Assembly (NCBI RefSeq): GCF_003478035.1
Contig: NZ_QUEP01000001.1
Location: 248,001 to 312,000, forward strand
Length of the DNA: 64,000 nt
Reading direction: 5' to 3'
DNA from: Clostridium sp. OF03-18AA
Lineage (GTDB): Bacteria > Bacillota > Clostridia > Lachnospirales > Lachnospiraceae
Shown: positions 15,173-23,055 of the stretch, piece after piece
Layout: each line of letters starts with the position of its first letter
Position numbering within the stretch: position 1 is the stretch's first letter
The notes under the pieces: generated by a model
What the model was told of the DNA's origin: nothing
The model's database searches: none
What the model saw: the letters and a program-made list of their open reading frames with translations, nothing else
Position numbers and translations under genes: made by a program

Positions 15173-16120
15173 TTGAAACAGCAGGAAAAAATGCCGGTAT
15201 TTGTCATCAATGGCTTTCTGGAAGCAGGAAAGACCCAGTTTATCACAAATACCTTACAGCAGGACTATTTCCAGGCCGACGGAACAACAGTCCTGATCCT
15301 CTGCGAAGAGGGAGATACGGAGTATGATAAGGAGATCTTAAAGAAGACAAGAACGAAGATCGTGACGGTTGAAGATGTCTCCGAGATGGATGAAGACTTC
15401 TACGGCCGGATCGAAGCGCTCTATGACCCGGACCGTGTCCTCATCGAGTGGAACGGAATGTGGCCGCAGGATCAGCTGCAGCTGCCGGATACCTGGGAGC
15501 TCTTCCAGCAGATCACGATCATTGACGGTTCTACCTTTGATCTTTATCTGAACAACATGAAGCCGCTCCTTGCGCTTCTTGTCAAACACTCCGAGCTTGT
15601 GATCATGAACCGCTGCGATGAAGTCAGCGACGAGAACATCACCCGCTACCGCCGCGGATTAAAGGCGTTAAACCCGCAGGCAGAGCTGATCTTCGAGGAC
15701 GCGGAAGGCGAGATCGAGCAGGAAGTCCTGGAAGAGGATCTTCCGTACGATATGAAGGCGGACGTGATCAAGATCGATCCGAAGGATTTCGGTATCTGGT
15801 ATATCGATGCGCTGGATAAGAAAGACCGCTACGAGGGAAAGGTCGTTGAGTTTACCGGAATGGTATTAAAATCCCCGGAATTCCCGAAGAACTACTTCGT
15901 TCTTGGCCGTATGGCGATGACATGCTGCGAGGCGGATATGACATTCCTGGGCTTCATCTGCAAGGCGCGTGAGGCGAGAAACCTTGAGACAAAGCAGTGG
16001 GTCAAAGTCCGCGCGAAGATCGCTTACGAGTTCTGGCAGGACTACGACGGCGTCGGACCGGTCCTCTACGCGGAGAGCGTTGAGCCGGCGGAGGAGATCA
16101 AGGAGATCGTGCAGTTCTAA
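15173..16120 (+). CDS. CobW-like GTPase fused to a DUF1980/YcgQ-type C-terminal domain
   Basis: A 315-residue protein from TTG 15173. The N-terminal half (1-190) is a G3E GTPase-like fold with P-loop GFLEAGKTQF. It lacks the CxCC motif of true CobW proteins and its GTP-base motif is only suggested by IMNRCDE. The C-terminal part (about 205-315: KDRYEGKVVEFTGMV, then FVLGRMAMTCCEADM) resembles the C-terminal domain of the TIGR03943/DUF1980 family, whose genes sit beside CobW and permease genes. Here the two appear as one chain. Zinc or other metal handling is inferred from the neighbours. Confidence 0.7.
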   Translation: MKQQEKMPVFVINGFLEAGKTQFITNTLQQDYFQADGTTVLILCEEGDTEYDKEILKKTRTKIVTVEDVSEMDEDFYGRIEALYDPDRVLIEWNGMWPQDQLQLPDTWELFQQITIIDGSTFDLYLNNMKPLLALLVKHSELVIMNRCDEVSDENITRYRRGLKALNPQAELIFEDAEGEIEQEVLEEDLPYDMKADVIKIDPKDFGIWYIDALDKKDRYEGKVVEFTGMVLKSPEFPKNYFVLGRMAMTCCEADMTFLGFICKAREARNLETKQWVKVRAKIAYEFWQDYDGVGPVLYAESVEPAEEIKEIVQF

Positions 16121-16160
16121 GGAAATTTGACAGGCAGAAAATTGGATTCCAATGGAAATA

Positions 16161-16209
16161 AAAAACAGACTCTTACTCTCGATTTTCAGGAGGAAAGAGT
16201 CTGTTTTTT
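16161..16209. terminator. Bidirectional terminator between convergent genes
   Basis: AAAAACAGACTCTT pairs with AAGAGTCTGTTTTTT across a 20-base loop, serving the GTPase gene on + and the deacetylase gene on -. Confidence 0.85.
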
Positions 16210-16212
16210 ATG

Positions 16213-17718
16213 TTAGTTCATCGGTGCCACCGGAACCGGCCGCTCGCGGTCGAACACTTCCGACACATCGAAGAGATCGCTCAGATGATCTTTCGTCGGA
16301 TTCGTCTCCGGGAGGTCATAGTACATCCGGTAGCCATCGATATTCCGGCGTCCCTGACGCAGATAATCCGGTCCGAACTGTACCCAGTACCGGCTGGAGT
16401 CCACGTTGCAGAAGTAGCGGAAACCGAGCTGGTGGAGATACTCGTATTTCTGATTTTCAGATGTGTACGGGTGCCAGTCGCCGACATCGGAGCCGAACGG
16501 ATAGAGCAGGATATCGGTCTTTCCGATCAGGGATTCCACGCGGGACGCCCATTTATCGGAATCGGTCTTCACATCTTCAAAGGAGCGCTTTCCGAAGTTG
16601 ATATGTCCCCAGCTGTGGGAGGCGAGCTCCCAGCCGTTGTCGCGGAGACACTGCGCCACCTGGCGGACCGTCTCCTTATCGGCCTCATAGTTGGGGTTCG
16701 TAGTCTCATAGGACGGGTCTGTCCGGTATCCGAGGACACCCTGATATCCTGTGAAAGCGAGGACAGCTCTTGCACCGCGGTAGGAGAAGTCCGGATGTTC
16801 CGTGATGAAATCCTCCAGAAGCGGGACGAGATCGTAGGAGCCGACGGACACGGAGCCGTCATCCATCACCATCTCACAGGTCGGTTTCCCGTCTTCCCCG
16901 ACGATCATCCGGCTCGCGAAACCGTCGCCGGTCATGTACTCATAGTAGCAGAGATCATCCTGCGACATGACGAATGGGATCTTTCCGGGCGGCAGCAGGA
17001 TCGTTCCCGGCACCATTTTTGCATTGCCGTTTTCATCGGTCTCCTCATGCGCAATGTCGTGAAGTTTCACGAGAACATAGCCTTTTGCGTACATGGAGTC
17101 CAGGATCTTTAAGAACTCACTTTTTGTCGTCATCACCTGATCGTAGCCTTTTTCATCGGCATCCCCGTCAAACGCTTTGGAGTTGTCCATGATGAGGGAA
17201 TGGAAAAAGATGTGGGTGATCTTATTCACATCAGCAGGAACCAGGGTGGCTTTTGTCTCTTCGCAGGACGCGATCAATGCCTTTACATCCTCGTTTTCGG
17301 CATAATCTGTCGCCGAGTTCAGGATCTCAAGGGCGGCATCGTAATCGTAGGTAACAAATTTTGCATGGGCGCTGTTTAAGATCTCGTCCAGCGCAGCATC
17401 GCCGGTATTGTAGGCGGCTGTCAGAGCTGTGGAGGAAGGCGTTTCGGAAGATGCATCTCCATCGGATCCGCTCTCCGCCAGTGAAACGTTTGTGTCTCCG
17501 TTTCTGGAGGAAGGATCGGAGGAAGTTTCTGTCTCCTTTTTCACAAGTCCGGGAAGCCCGCCATGTTTTTTTATAAGGATCCCGCCGCCGACCAGAAGGA
17601 ACAGAGCAGCGAGGACCATAAAAAGGATCGTAAGATAAACGGTCCGGCGTCGTTTCCGCATCTTTTCGCGGCTTGAAATATATGCGCGGCGTCTCTCAAA
17701 ATCGTCGTTGTATTCCAA
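16213..17718 (-). CDS. Membrane-anchored polysaccharide deacetylase-family protein
   Basis: About 501 residues. A short basic cytosolic N-terminus precedes one membrane helix (TVYLTILFMVLAALFLLVGG), a helical spacer, then a NodB-type domain outside the cell. The SQDD stretch (in FVMSQDDLCYY) stands where TFDDG is expected, and the zinc-site motif HSWGH is intact, with LLYPFGSD as a later motif. The domain contains a large insertion between the first two motifs. It probably trims acetyl groups from peptidoglycan or another glycan; activity is uncertain given the altered first motif. A TTG start at 17718 fits the AGAGGTG site; longer forms do not. Confidence 0.75.
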   Translation of the reverse strand: MEYNDDFERRRAYISSREKMRKRRRTVYLTILFMVLAALFLLVGGGILIKKHGGLPGLVKKETETSSDPSSRNGDTNVSLAESGSDGDASSETPSSTALTAAYNTGDAALDEILNSAHAKFVTYDYDAALEILNSATDYAENEDVKALIASCEETKATLVPADVNKITHIFFHSLIMDNSKAFDGDADEKGYDQVMTTKSEFLKILDSMYAKGYVLVKLHDIAHEETDENGNAKMVPGTILLPPGKIPFVMSQDDLCYYEYMTGDGFASRMIVGEDGKPTCEMVMDDGSVSVGSYDLVPLLEDFITEHPDFSYRGARAVLAFTGYQGVLGYRTDPSYETTNPNYEADKETVRQVAQCLRDNGWELASHSWGHINFGKRSFEDVKTDSDKWASRVESLIGKTDILLYPFGSDVGDWHPYTSENQKYEYLHQLGFRYFCNVDSSRYWVQFGPDYLRQGRRNIDGYRMYYDLPETNPTKDHLSDLFDVSEVFDRERPVPVAPMN

Positions 17719-17751
17719 AGTATCACCTCTTGTAATCAATAAGGATTTTAT

Positions 17752-17972
17752 GTAACTGTTCAGTACTTTTCACGGGTAGGAATTTTCTGAACTGAAAATT
17801 CCGTATGATACCGTTATGGTCGCGGATTTTGCCGATTTGGAATGCGAAGCATCGGCAAAATCCTGTTACAGTGCGCGGGCATGGAGTGCCCGTGTACTGT
17901 AACAACTGTTCAGTACCTTCACACCTACAGGAACCTCCCCCGGAGTTTCCCTTCGGATGCATGGCAAGTTAC
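17752..17972. repeat. Composite intergenic repeat, copy B (three palindromes plus 73-bp unit)
   Basis: GTAACTGTTCAGTA (17752-17765) is followed by the three palindromes seen at 274-398 and then, from about 17901, an inverted copy of the 73-bp unit found at 2213-2285, ending GGCAAGTTAC. The outer GTAAC/GTTAC ends are inverted. It combines the two repeat types found separately at the left end of the window, and occupies most of the 410-base gap between divergent genes. Confidence 0.85.
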
Positions 17973-18128
17973 GATTTTATTACTTCTATCATAACACAAC
18001 CGCATGTTCGCCGCTATGGAAAATACAAAAATTAAGCATTTTGTAAGCAGTGGCATAATAAGGAATGTCCGCTCCATATTTTATATGGAGAAATCCTGCG
18101 CGAGAGCAGGCTGGGCGGGAGAAAAAGC

Positions 18129-19397
18129 ATGAGAGCTGGAAAAAGGATCTTTTGCGGGATCATGGCCGGGATCCTGGTGATGATGGGACCGGTAAACGGA
18201 TATGCGGGGGCAGGAAACAGCAAAATAGCGGAGAGTGGACGGATCACAGCGGAAACTGCGGCGGGAGCCGATCTCGGCCCGGAGATCACAGCCCCGTCCG
18301 CGATCCTCATGGAGGCGTCCACAGGGACCGTGATCTGTGAGAAGAACGCGGATGAGCCGAGAAACCCGGCGAGTGTCACGAAGATCATGACGCTGATCCT
18401 GATCTTCGATGCCCTGCAGTCCGGGAAGATCCACCTGACGGATGAGGTGGTGACGAGTGCCCACGCGAAATCCATGGGCGGATCGCAGGTGTTTCTGGAG
18501 GAAGGAGAGATCCAGACGGTGGAGACACTGATCAAGTGCATCGTCATCGCATCGGGGAACGACGCGTCGGTGGCGATGGCGGAGTTTGTCGGCGGAGATG
18601 AGGGGACATTTGTGAAGATGATGAATGAGCGGGCGAAAGGACTGGGGATGGAGCACACAAAATTCATCGACTGCTGCGGACTCACAAATTCCCCGGAACA
18701 TGTGACGACCGCGCGGGACATTGCGCTGATGTCACGGGAACTCATCACAAAATATCCGCAGATCACGAACTACACAACGATCTGGATGGAGAACATCACC
18801 CATGTGACCAAACAGGGATCGAAGGAGTTCGGCCTCTCCAACACGAATAAGCTTTTAAAGATGGCGACGAACTTTGAGGTGACAGGATTAAAGACGGGGT
18901 CCACGAGCATCGCGAAATACTGTCTCTCTGCCACGGCGAAGAAGGACGGTGTGGAGCTCATCGCCGCGATCATGGCAGCGCCGGATTACAAGGCACGATT
19001 TAAAGATGCGGTGACGCTCTTAAATTATGGATATGGGAACTGCAGGCTCTATAAGGACGAGACGCCGCCGGAGCTTCCGAAGCTCCCGGTCAACGGCGGA
19101 AAAGAACCGGAAGTGGAACTTTCCTACGGGGAACCTTTTACATATCTCGGGCTCCACGGCGAGGATTTTTCCGGCATGGAGCGGGAACTGATGCTGGAGG
19201 AAGACGTAAACGCCCCGGTAAAGGCGGGGGACCGGCTTGGAACCTTAAGTTACCGCCTGAACGGGGAAGAAGTCGGAAATGTCCCTGTCATAGCGGCACA
19301 GAATGTGGACACTGCCGGATTTGCTGATTATATGAAGTGGATGACAGGGTGGTGGAGAATGAAAGGTGAAGAAGCTGGTGGTACTTTTCACAGGTAG
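18129..19397 (+). CDS. dacF: D-alanyl-D-alanine carboxypeptidase (DacF/PBP5 family, peptidase S11)
   Basis: A 422-residue secreted low-molecular-mass penicillin-binding protein that trims the terminal D-Ala of peptidoglycan side chains. A signal peptide (about 1-28) is followed by the active-site triad of motifs SVTK (82-85), SGN (142-144) and KTG (255-257). A C-terminal beta domain (about 300-400) follows. No clear C-terminal amphipathic anchor is seen, the end being GWWRMKGEEAGG. ATG 18129 follows GGGAGA. Monocistronic. Confidence 0.9.
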   Translation: MRAGKRIFCGIMAGILVMMGPVNGYAGAGNSKIAESGRITAETAAGADLGPEITAPSAILMEASTGTVICEKNADEPRNPASVTKIMTLILIFDALQSGKIHLTDEVVTSAHAKSMGGSQVFLEEGEIQTVETLIKCIVIASGNDASVAMAEFVGGDEGTFVKMMNERAKGLGMEHTKFIDCCGLTNSPEHVTTARDIALMSRELITKYPQITNYTTIWMENITHVTKQGSKEFGLSNTNKLLKMATNFEVTGLKTGSTSIAKYCLSATAKKDGVELIAAIMAAPDYKARFKDAVTLLNYGYGNCRLYKDETPPELPKLPVNGGKEPEVELSYGEPFTYLGLHGEDFSGMERELMLEEDVNAPVKAGDRLGTLSYRLNGEEVGNVPVIAAQNVDTAGFADYMKWMTGWWRMKGEEAGGTFHR

Positions 19398-19584
19398 AAA
19401 TTTTCGGGATTGAAAATTCAATCTGGCGGTTCCATTTTCCGGAAAAATATTGTATGATGGTAACTATTCAGCAGATCGGTGCATTTACTGCACGGACTGT
19501 AAAAAACGATAAAGACACTGCGTGCCTGAAACGCGTACTCGCCCGAAGTTGAAGATTGGCGCAGGCAGCTGCGCCCGGAGCGAG

Positions 19585-19608
19585 AATGTGTCAAGGCACA
19601 TTTTTTTA
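19585..19608 (+). terminator. Terminator-like hairpin directly before eutV
   Basis: AATGTG-tcaagg-CACATT followed by a run of T (19601-19607), ending 17 bases before the eutV ATG. An upstream GC-rich hairpin GGCGCAGGCAGCTGCGCC-type is adjacent (about 19559-19576). Placed here it may act as an attenuator of eutVW, or insulate it from the carboxypeptidase gene. Confidence 0.5.
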
Positions 19609-19624
19609 TAACTGAGGAAGAAAA

Positions 19625-20365
19625 ATGGCGGACAGACAGGAGAATAAAAAGACTGTGGTCGTGGTGGATGACGAACCGATCATCCGGATGGACCTCGGTC
19701 AGATGCTGGAAGAGTTAAATTATGAGGTAGTAGCGGAGGGCGCGGACGGATTTGACGCGGTGGAACTCTGCAGAAAGAAGAACCCGGATGTGGTCCTCCT
19801 GGACCTTGAGATGCCGGTATTTGACGGAATGACAGCGGCGGAGACGATCATCAATGAGAACCTCGCAGGCTGCGTTGTGATCTGCACCGCTTTTGCAGAT
19901 GAAGACTTTCTGGAACAGGCCGGCCGGATCGGAGTGTCCGGTTATATCGTGAAGCCGGTCGAAGCGAGAAATCTGCGGCCGACGATCGAGATGGCATATG
20001 CGCAGGGGAGACGGCTTGCGAAACAGAAGCTGGCGATCGGTGAGGCGAACAGAAGACTGGAGGAGAACCGTGTGATCGAACGGGCAAAAGGTCTTCTGGC
20101 GAGATCAAAACATATCTCTGAAATGGATGCGTACCGGAAAATGCAGAAGACAGCCATGGAAAAGCGTGCACCGTTAGTTTCCGTGGCCCGTGCGATCATC
20201 CGCGTGGAATCCCAGAGGGACGAGGCAAATCAGGCGAAGAAGTGGCTGATGAGGGAGCGCCGGATGACGGAGCAGGAGGCGTACCGTTACCTCGTAAAGG
20301 GAGCGGAAAAGGCCGGGCTTACGGTTTCCGCCTTTGCAAAGCAGCTCCTGGAAGAGGAGGCGTAG
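19625..20365 (+). CDS. eutV: EutV-type response regulator with two ANTAR RNA-binding domains
   Basis: A 246-residue antiterminator that, when phosphorylated by EutW, would bind hairpins in eut mRNA leaders. The receiver domain has phospho-acceptor Asp60 (VVLLDLEMP) and switch Lys in YIVKPVEA. A first ANTAR domain spans about 147-193 (IERAKGLLA.., DAYRKMQKTAM). Unusually, a second ANTAR-like domain spans 200-242 (AKKWLMRERR.., EAYRYLVKGAE, FAKQLL). Known EutV proteins are about 190 residues with one ANTAR. RBS GAGGAAG before ATG 19625; the kinase gene follows at once. Confidence 0.9.
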   Translation: MADRQENKKTVVVVDDEPIIRMDLGQMLEELNYEVVAEGADGFDAVELCRKKNPDVVLLDLEMPVFDGMTAAETIINENLAGCVVICTAFADEDFLEQAGRIGVSGYIVKPVEARNLRPTIEMAYAQGRRLAKQKLAIGEANRRLEENRVIERAKGLLARSKHISEMDAYRKMQKTAMEKRAPLVSVARAIIRVESQRDEANQAKKWLMRERRMTEQEAYRYLVKGAEKAGLTVSAFAKQLLEEEA

Positions 20366-20366
20366 C

Positions 20367-21458
20367 ATGACAAAAGAAGAACTCATGAAACGCACCGGTC
20401 TCTCGGAGGAGAATGCAGAGATTTTAAAACGGACGGAACAGATGCTGCCGATGATGGCGGAGCTTGCGGGGGCCGATCTGTTTATCGACTGTATGGACAA
20501 AACGGATGGGATCATGTTTGTCGCAGCCCAGGCAGGACCGAAATATATGCCGTCAGCCTATCAGAAAAGTGTTGTCGGATGTGCAGCTGAGCAAAAGGAC
20601 GAACCGGCGGTTTACCGGGCGCTCGAGACGAGAACTCCTGTACGGGATATCAAAGCAGTGACTCAGGAGGAAAATATGGTGCGCCAGGATGCAGTCCCGA
20701 TCCAGGGCGAGGATGGAAGCGTCATCGGGATCCTGATCGGCGAGCGGGACATCAGCAAAGATATCCGGAGAGAACAGAAATACGAGGCGATGGCGAGACA
20801 GCCGGTGGCGTTTGGTTCGGTCGCGTCGAGGACTGAGAGTACCGCAGTCCGGAATGCGAGACGGGAAGTCCATCACCGGGTAAAAAATCATCTTCAGCTC
20901 ATCGCCAGCATCATGAACATCCAGGCGAGAAAGTCGGAGAGTGAGGAAGTGAAGCAGGCGTTCCGGGAAAACATCGCAAGAGTCCAGAGCATCGCCTCCA
21001 TCAACGAGATCCTCACGGCAAATGATGAGGGACCGGCGCCTCTGATGCCGTTTCTCGAGAAGTTAAAGAACCAGTTCCTGCTCCTATATGGGGCAGAATA
21101 TCCCATTGATCTGAAACTTTCCGGCGATGATCTGACTGTTTCCCAGGATCAGGCAACGGACGTTGCGCTCGTGGTGAATGAGCTTGTTTCAAATGCGTAC
21201 AAACACGCGTTTAAGGGAAGGGAAAACGGGGAAATCCGCGTGATCTTAAAGAACGGAGAACGGTACGCATCCGTGACGGTCCAGGACAACGGGACCGGAA
21301 CGGAAGAGATCCGGAATGAGGGAAATTTCGGTATGATGCTGGTACAGATGACCGTGAAGGACAAATTAAAAGGAAAAGTCTATGTGGAGAGCGGAGAGAA
21401 CGGAACCTCCGTCACCTTCGATTTTTTGATTGACAAATCCACGGAGACTGGAATATAA
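20367..21458 (+). CDS. eutW: EutW-type ethanolamine sensor histidine kinase
   Basis: A 363-residue cytosolic kinase. The N-terminal sensory PAS-like domain (about 1-140) is followed by the HisKA_2-type phospho-acceptor stretch EVHHRVKNHLQLIASIMNIQ, then the HATPase domain with N-box LVVNELVSNAYKHAF and G-boxes DNGTG and GNFGMML. It lacks membrane segments, as in Enterococcus EutW, which senses ethanolamine inside the cell. ATG 20367 lies one base after the eutV stop and is preceded by GAGGAGG; the longer frame inside eutV is spurious. Confidence 0.9.
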   Translation: MTKEELMKRTGLSEENAEILKRTEQMLPMMAELAGADLFIDCMDKTDGIMFVAAQAGPKYMPSAYQKSVVGCAAEQKDEPAVYRALETRTPVRDIKAVTQEENMVRQDAVPIQGEDGSVIGILIGERDISKDIRREQKYEAMARQPVAFGSVASRTESTAVRNARREVHHRVKNHLQLIASIMNIQARKSESEEVKQAFRENIARVQSIASINEILTANDEGPAPLMPFLEKLKNQFLLLYGAEYPIDLKLSGDDLTVSQDQATDVALVVNELVSNAYKHAFKGRENGEIRVILKNGERYASVTVQDNGTGTEEIRNEGNFGMMLVQMTVKDKLKGKVYVESGENGTSVTFDFLIDKSTETGI

Positions 21459-21480
21459 TAAATGAAGAAATTGAATATTT

Positions 21481-21560
21481 CACCGCACAACAGGGTACGG
21501 TGCAACAGCGATAAGGCTCAGAGCAGGAATTTATTTCTGCTCTGGGTCTTTTGTTCTTTT
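21481..21560 (+). promoter_or_regulatory. Terminator with upstream hairpin: likely EutV antitermination leader of eutA
   Basis: A strong terminator, CAGAGCAGGAA / TTTCTGCTCTG (21519-21544) followed by a T-rich tract to 21560, lies between eutW and eutA. Upstream, CACCG (21481-21485) and CGGTG (21498-21502) can pair around a loop containing ACAGGG, and ACAGCG follows at 21505-21510. Both hexamers fit A-N-N-G-N-N, the loop pattern reported for ANTAR targets, but the pairing that would present them in hexaloops is imperfect here. Terminator is firm; the ANTAR site is inferred. Confidence 0.6.
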
Positions 21561-21584
21561 CTGGGAAAATTTCGGTGAACGGAG

Positions 21585-23033
21585 GTGAGAATCCTGGAAC
21601 ATTCAAAAATGTTGAGCGTTGGGATCGATATCGGGACATCGACATCGCAGGTGATCTTCAGCCACCTGACGATCGAAAATACAGCGGGATACTTCTCGGT
21701 TCCTTCTGTGGAGATCGTGGGAAAGGAGATCATCTATAAGAGTCCGGTTTACCGGACACCGCTTCTGGACAGATCCTTGATCGACGGAGCTGCGTTAAAG
21801 AAGATCCTCGAAAAAGAGTATCAGAGCGCGGGCGTTGTCCCGGCACAGGTGGAGACGGGAGCCGCCATCATTACCGGTGAATCGGCGAGAAAAGAGAATG
21901 CCTCCATGGTCCTCGATGAGCTCAGTGTGTTTGCCGGAGATTTCGTCGTATCGACGGCGGGTCCTGATTTGGAATCTGTGATCGCGGGACAGGGAAGCGG
22001 CGCCTGGAAATATTCGGAGGATAACGGCGTTGTCGTTGCGAACCTGGATATTGGAGGAGGAACCACGAACGTGGTCCTCTTTGACGGAGGCGTGATCGGA
22101 ACGAGAGGCTGCATGGATATCGGCGGCCGTCAGGTGACCGTGGATGAACATGGACGAATCACTTATGTGAGCCCAAGTGCCGCGGCAATCGCAAAAGCGC
22201 TGAGACTTTCGATCAATGAGGGTGACCCGGCAGATGAGGCGGTCCTCTCGAGACTCTGTGACGGAATGGCGGAAGTCCTCGAGGAAATGCTCGGGGCGGC
22301 GGAACCCACAGAGCTTTTAGAAGAAGTCCGGACAGCGGGTTCCTCAACATTTGAGATCCCCGCAGAACGTCCGATCCGGTACATCTGTTTTTCAGGCGGT
22401 GTGGCGGAATGCATCTACCATCCGGGAATGGATGTATTTGCATACGGGGATATCGGGATCCTCTTAGCAGATGCCATCCGGCGGAGCCGCCTGTTCTCAA
22501 AATTCCATGTGATCAGTGCGCAGGAGACGATCCGGGCCACAGTGATCGGAGCAGGAACTTACACGACGACGATCTCCGGAAGCACCATCGCTTACGCGGA
22601 CGGGCTGTTCCCGATGAAGAATATTCCGGTACTCAAACTTTCGGAAACAGAGGAAAACGACTGCTGGCTGGGAAAGAGCGAAGGACTGAAAGAAAAGATC
22701 CTCTGGTTCTTAAAACAGAGTGACAGCTCGAAGATCGTTCTCGCCGTGAACGGAAAGAAAAATCCGGGTTACACGGAATTAAAGACGTTCGCCGCCGCTC
22801 TGGGAGATGGAATGCATGCGACGATCCCGACCGGGGAACCGCTTCTTTTTGTTGTCAGGGAGGACATGGCAAAGGCGCTGGGACAGCTTTTGAGACAGAG
22901 GTTTTTAAAAGAAAGAAATATTGTGGTGATCGACGAGATCCGCGTGGAGGACAACAACTTCGTGGATTTCGGAAAGCCGGTGATGAACGGTCTTGTCATC
23001 CCGGTAGTTGTAAAGACATTATTATTTGGGTAA
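21585..23033 (+). CDS. eutA: Ethanolamine ammonia-lyase reactivating factor EutA
   Basis: A 482-residue ASKHA-fold ATPase that removes damaged cobalamin from EutBC. The N-terminal phosphate-1 motif VGIDIGTSTSQVIFSHL and a second LDIGGGTTNVVLF are visible, with GGVAE near residue 265. The start is uncertain: GGAGG (21581-21585) best fits CTG 21594; GTG 21585 overlaps the site and ATG 21609 is far from it. The conserved LSVGIDIG begins just after that ATG. First gene of the long enzymatic operon, running into eutB. Confidence 0.9.
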   Translation: MRILEHSKMLSVGIDIGTSTSQVIFSHLTIENTAGYFSVPSVEIVGKEIIYKSPVYRTPLLDRSLIDGAALKKILEKEYQSAGVVPAQVETGAAIITGESARKENASMVLDELSVFAGDFVVSTAGPDLESVIAGQGSGAWKYSEDNGVVVANLDIGGGTTNVVLFDGGVIGTRGCMDIGGRQVTVDEHGRITYVSPSAAAIAKALRLSINEGDPADEAVLSRLCDGMAEVLEEMLGAAEPTELLEEVRTAGSSTFEIPAERPIRYICFSGGVAECIYHPGMDVFAYGDIGILLADAIRRSRLFSKFHVISAQETIRATVIGAGTYTTTISGSTIAYADGLFPMKNIPVLKLSETEENDCWLGKSEGLKEKILWFLKQSDSSKIVLAVNGKKNPGYTELKTFAAALGDGMHATIPTGEPLLFVVREDMAKALGQLLRQRFLKERNIVVIDEIRVEDNNFVDFGKPVMNGLVIPVVVKTLLFG

Positions 23034-23055
23034 AAGGAGGAGAGGAAAAAGGAAC

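Noticed and set aside
19398..19624. Adenosylcobalamin riboswitch before the eut locus
   Set aside because: Looked for because some eut loci have one; no B12-box or CCACTG core was found here.
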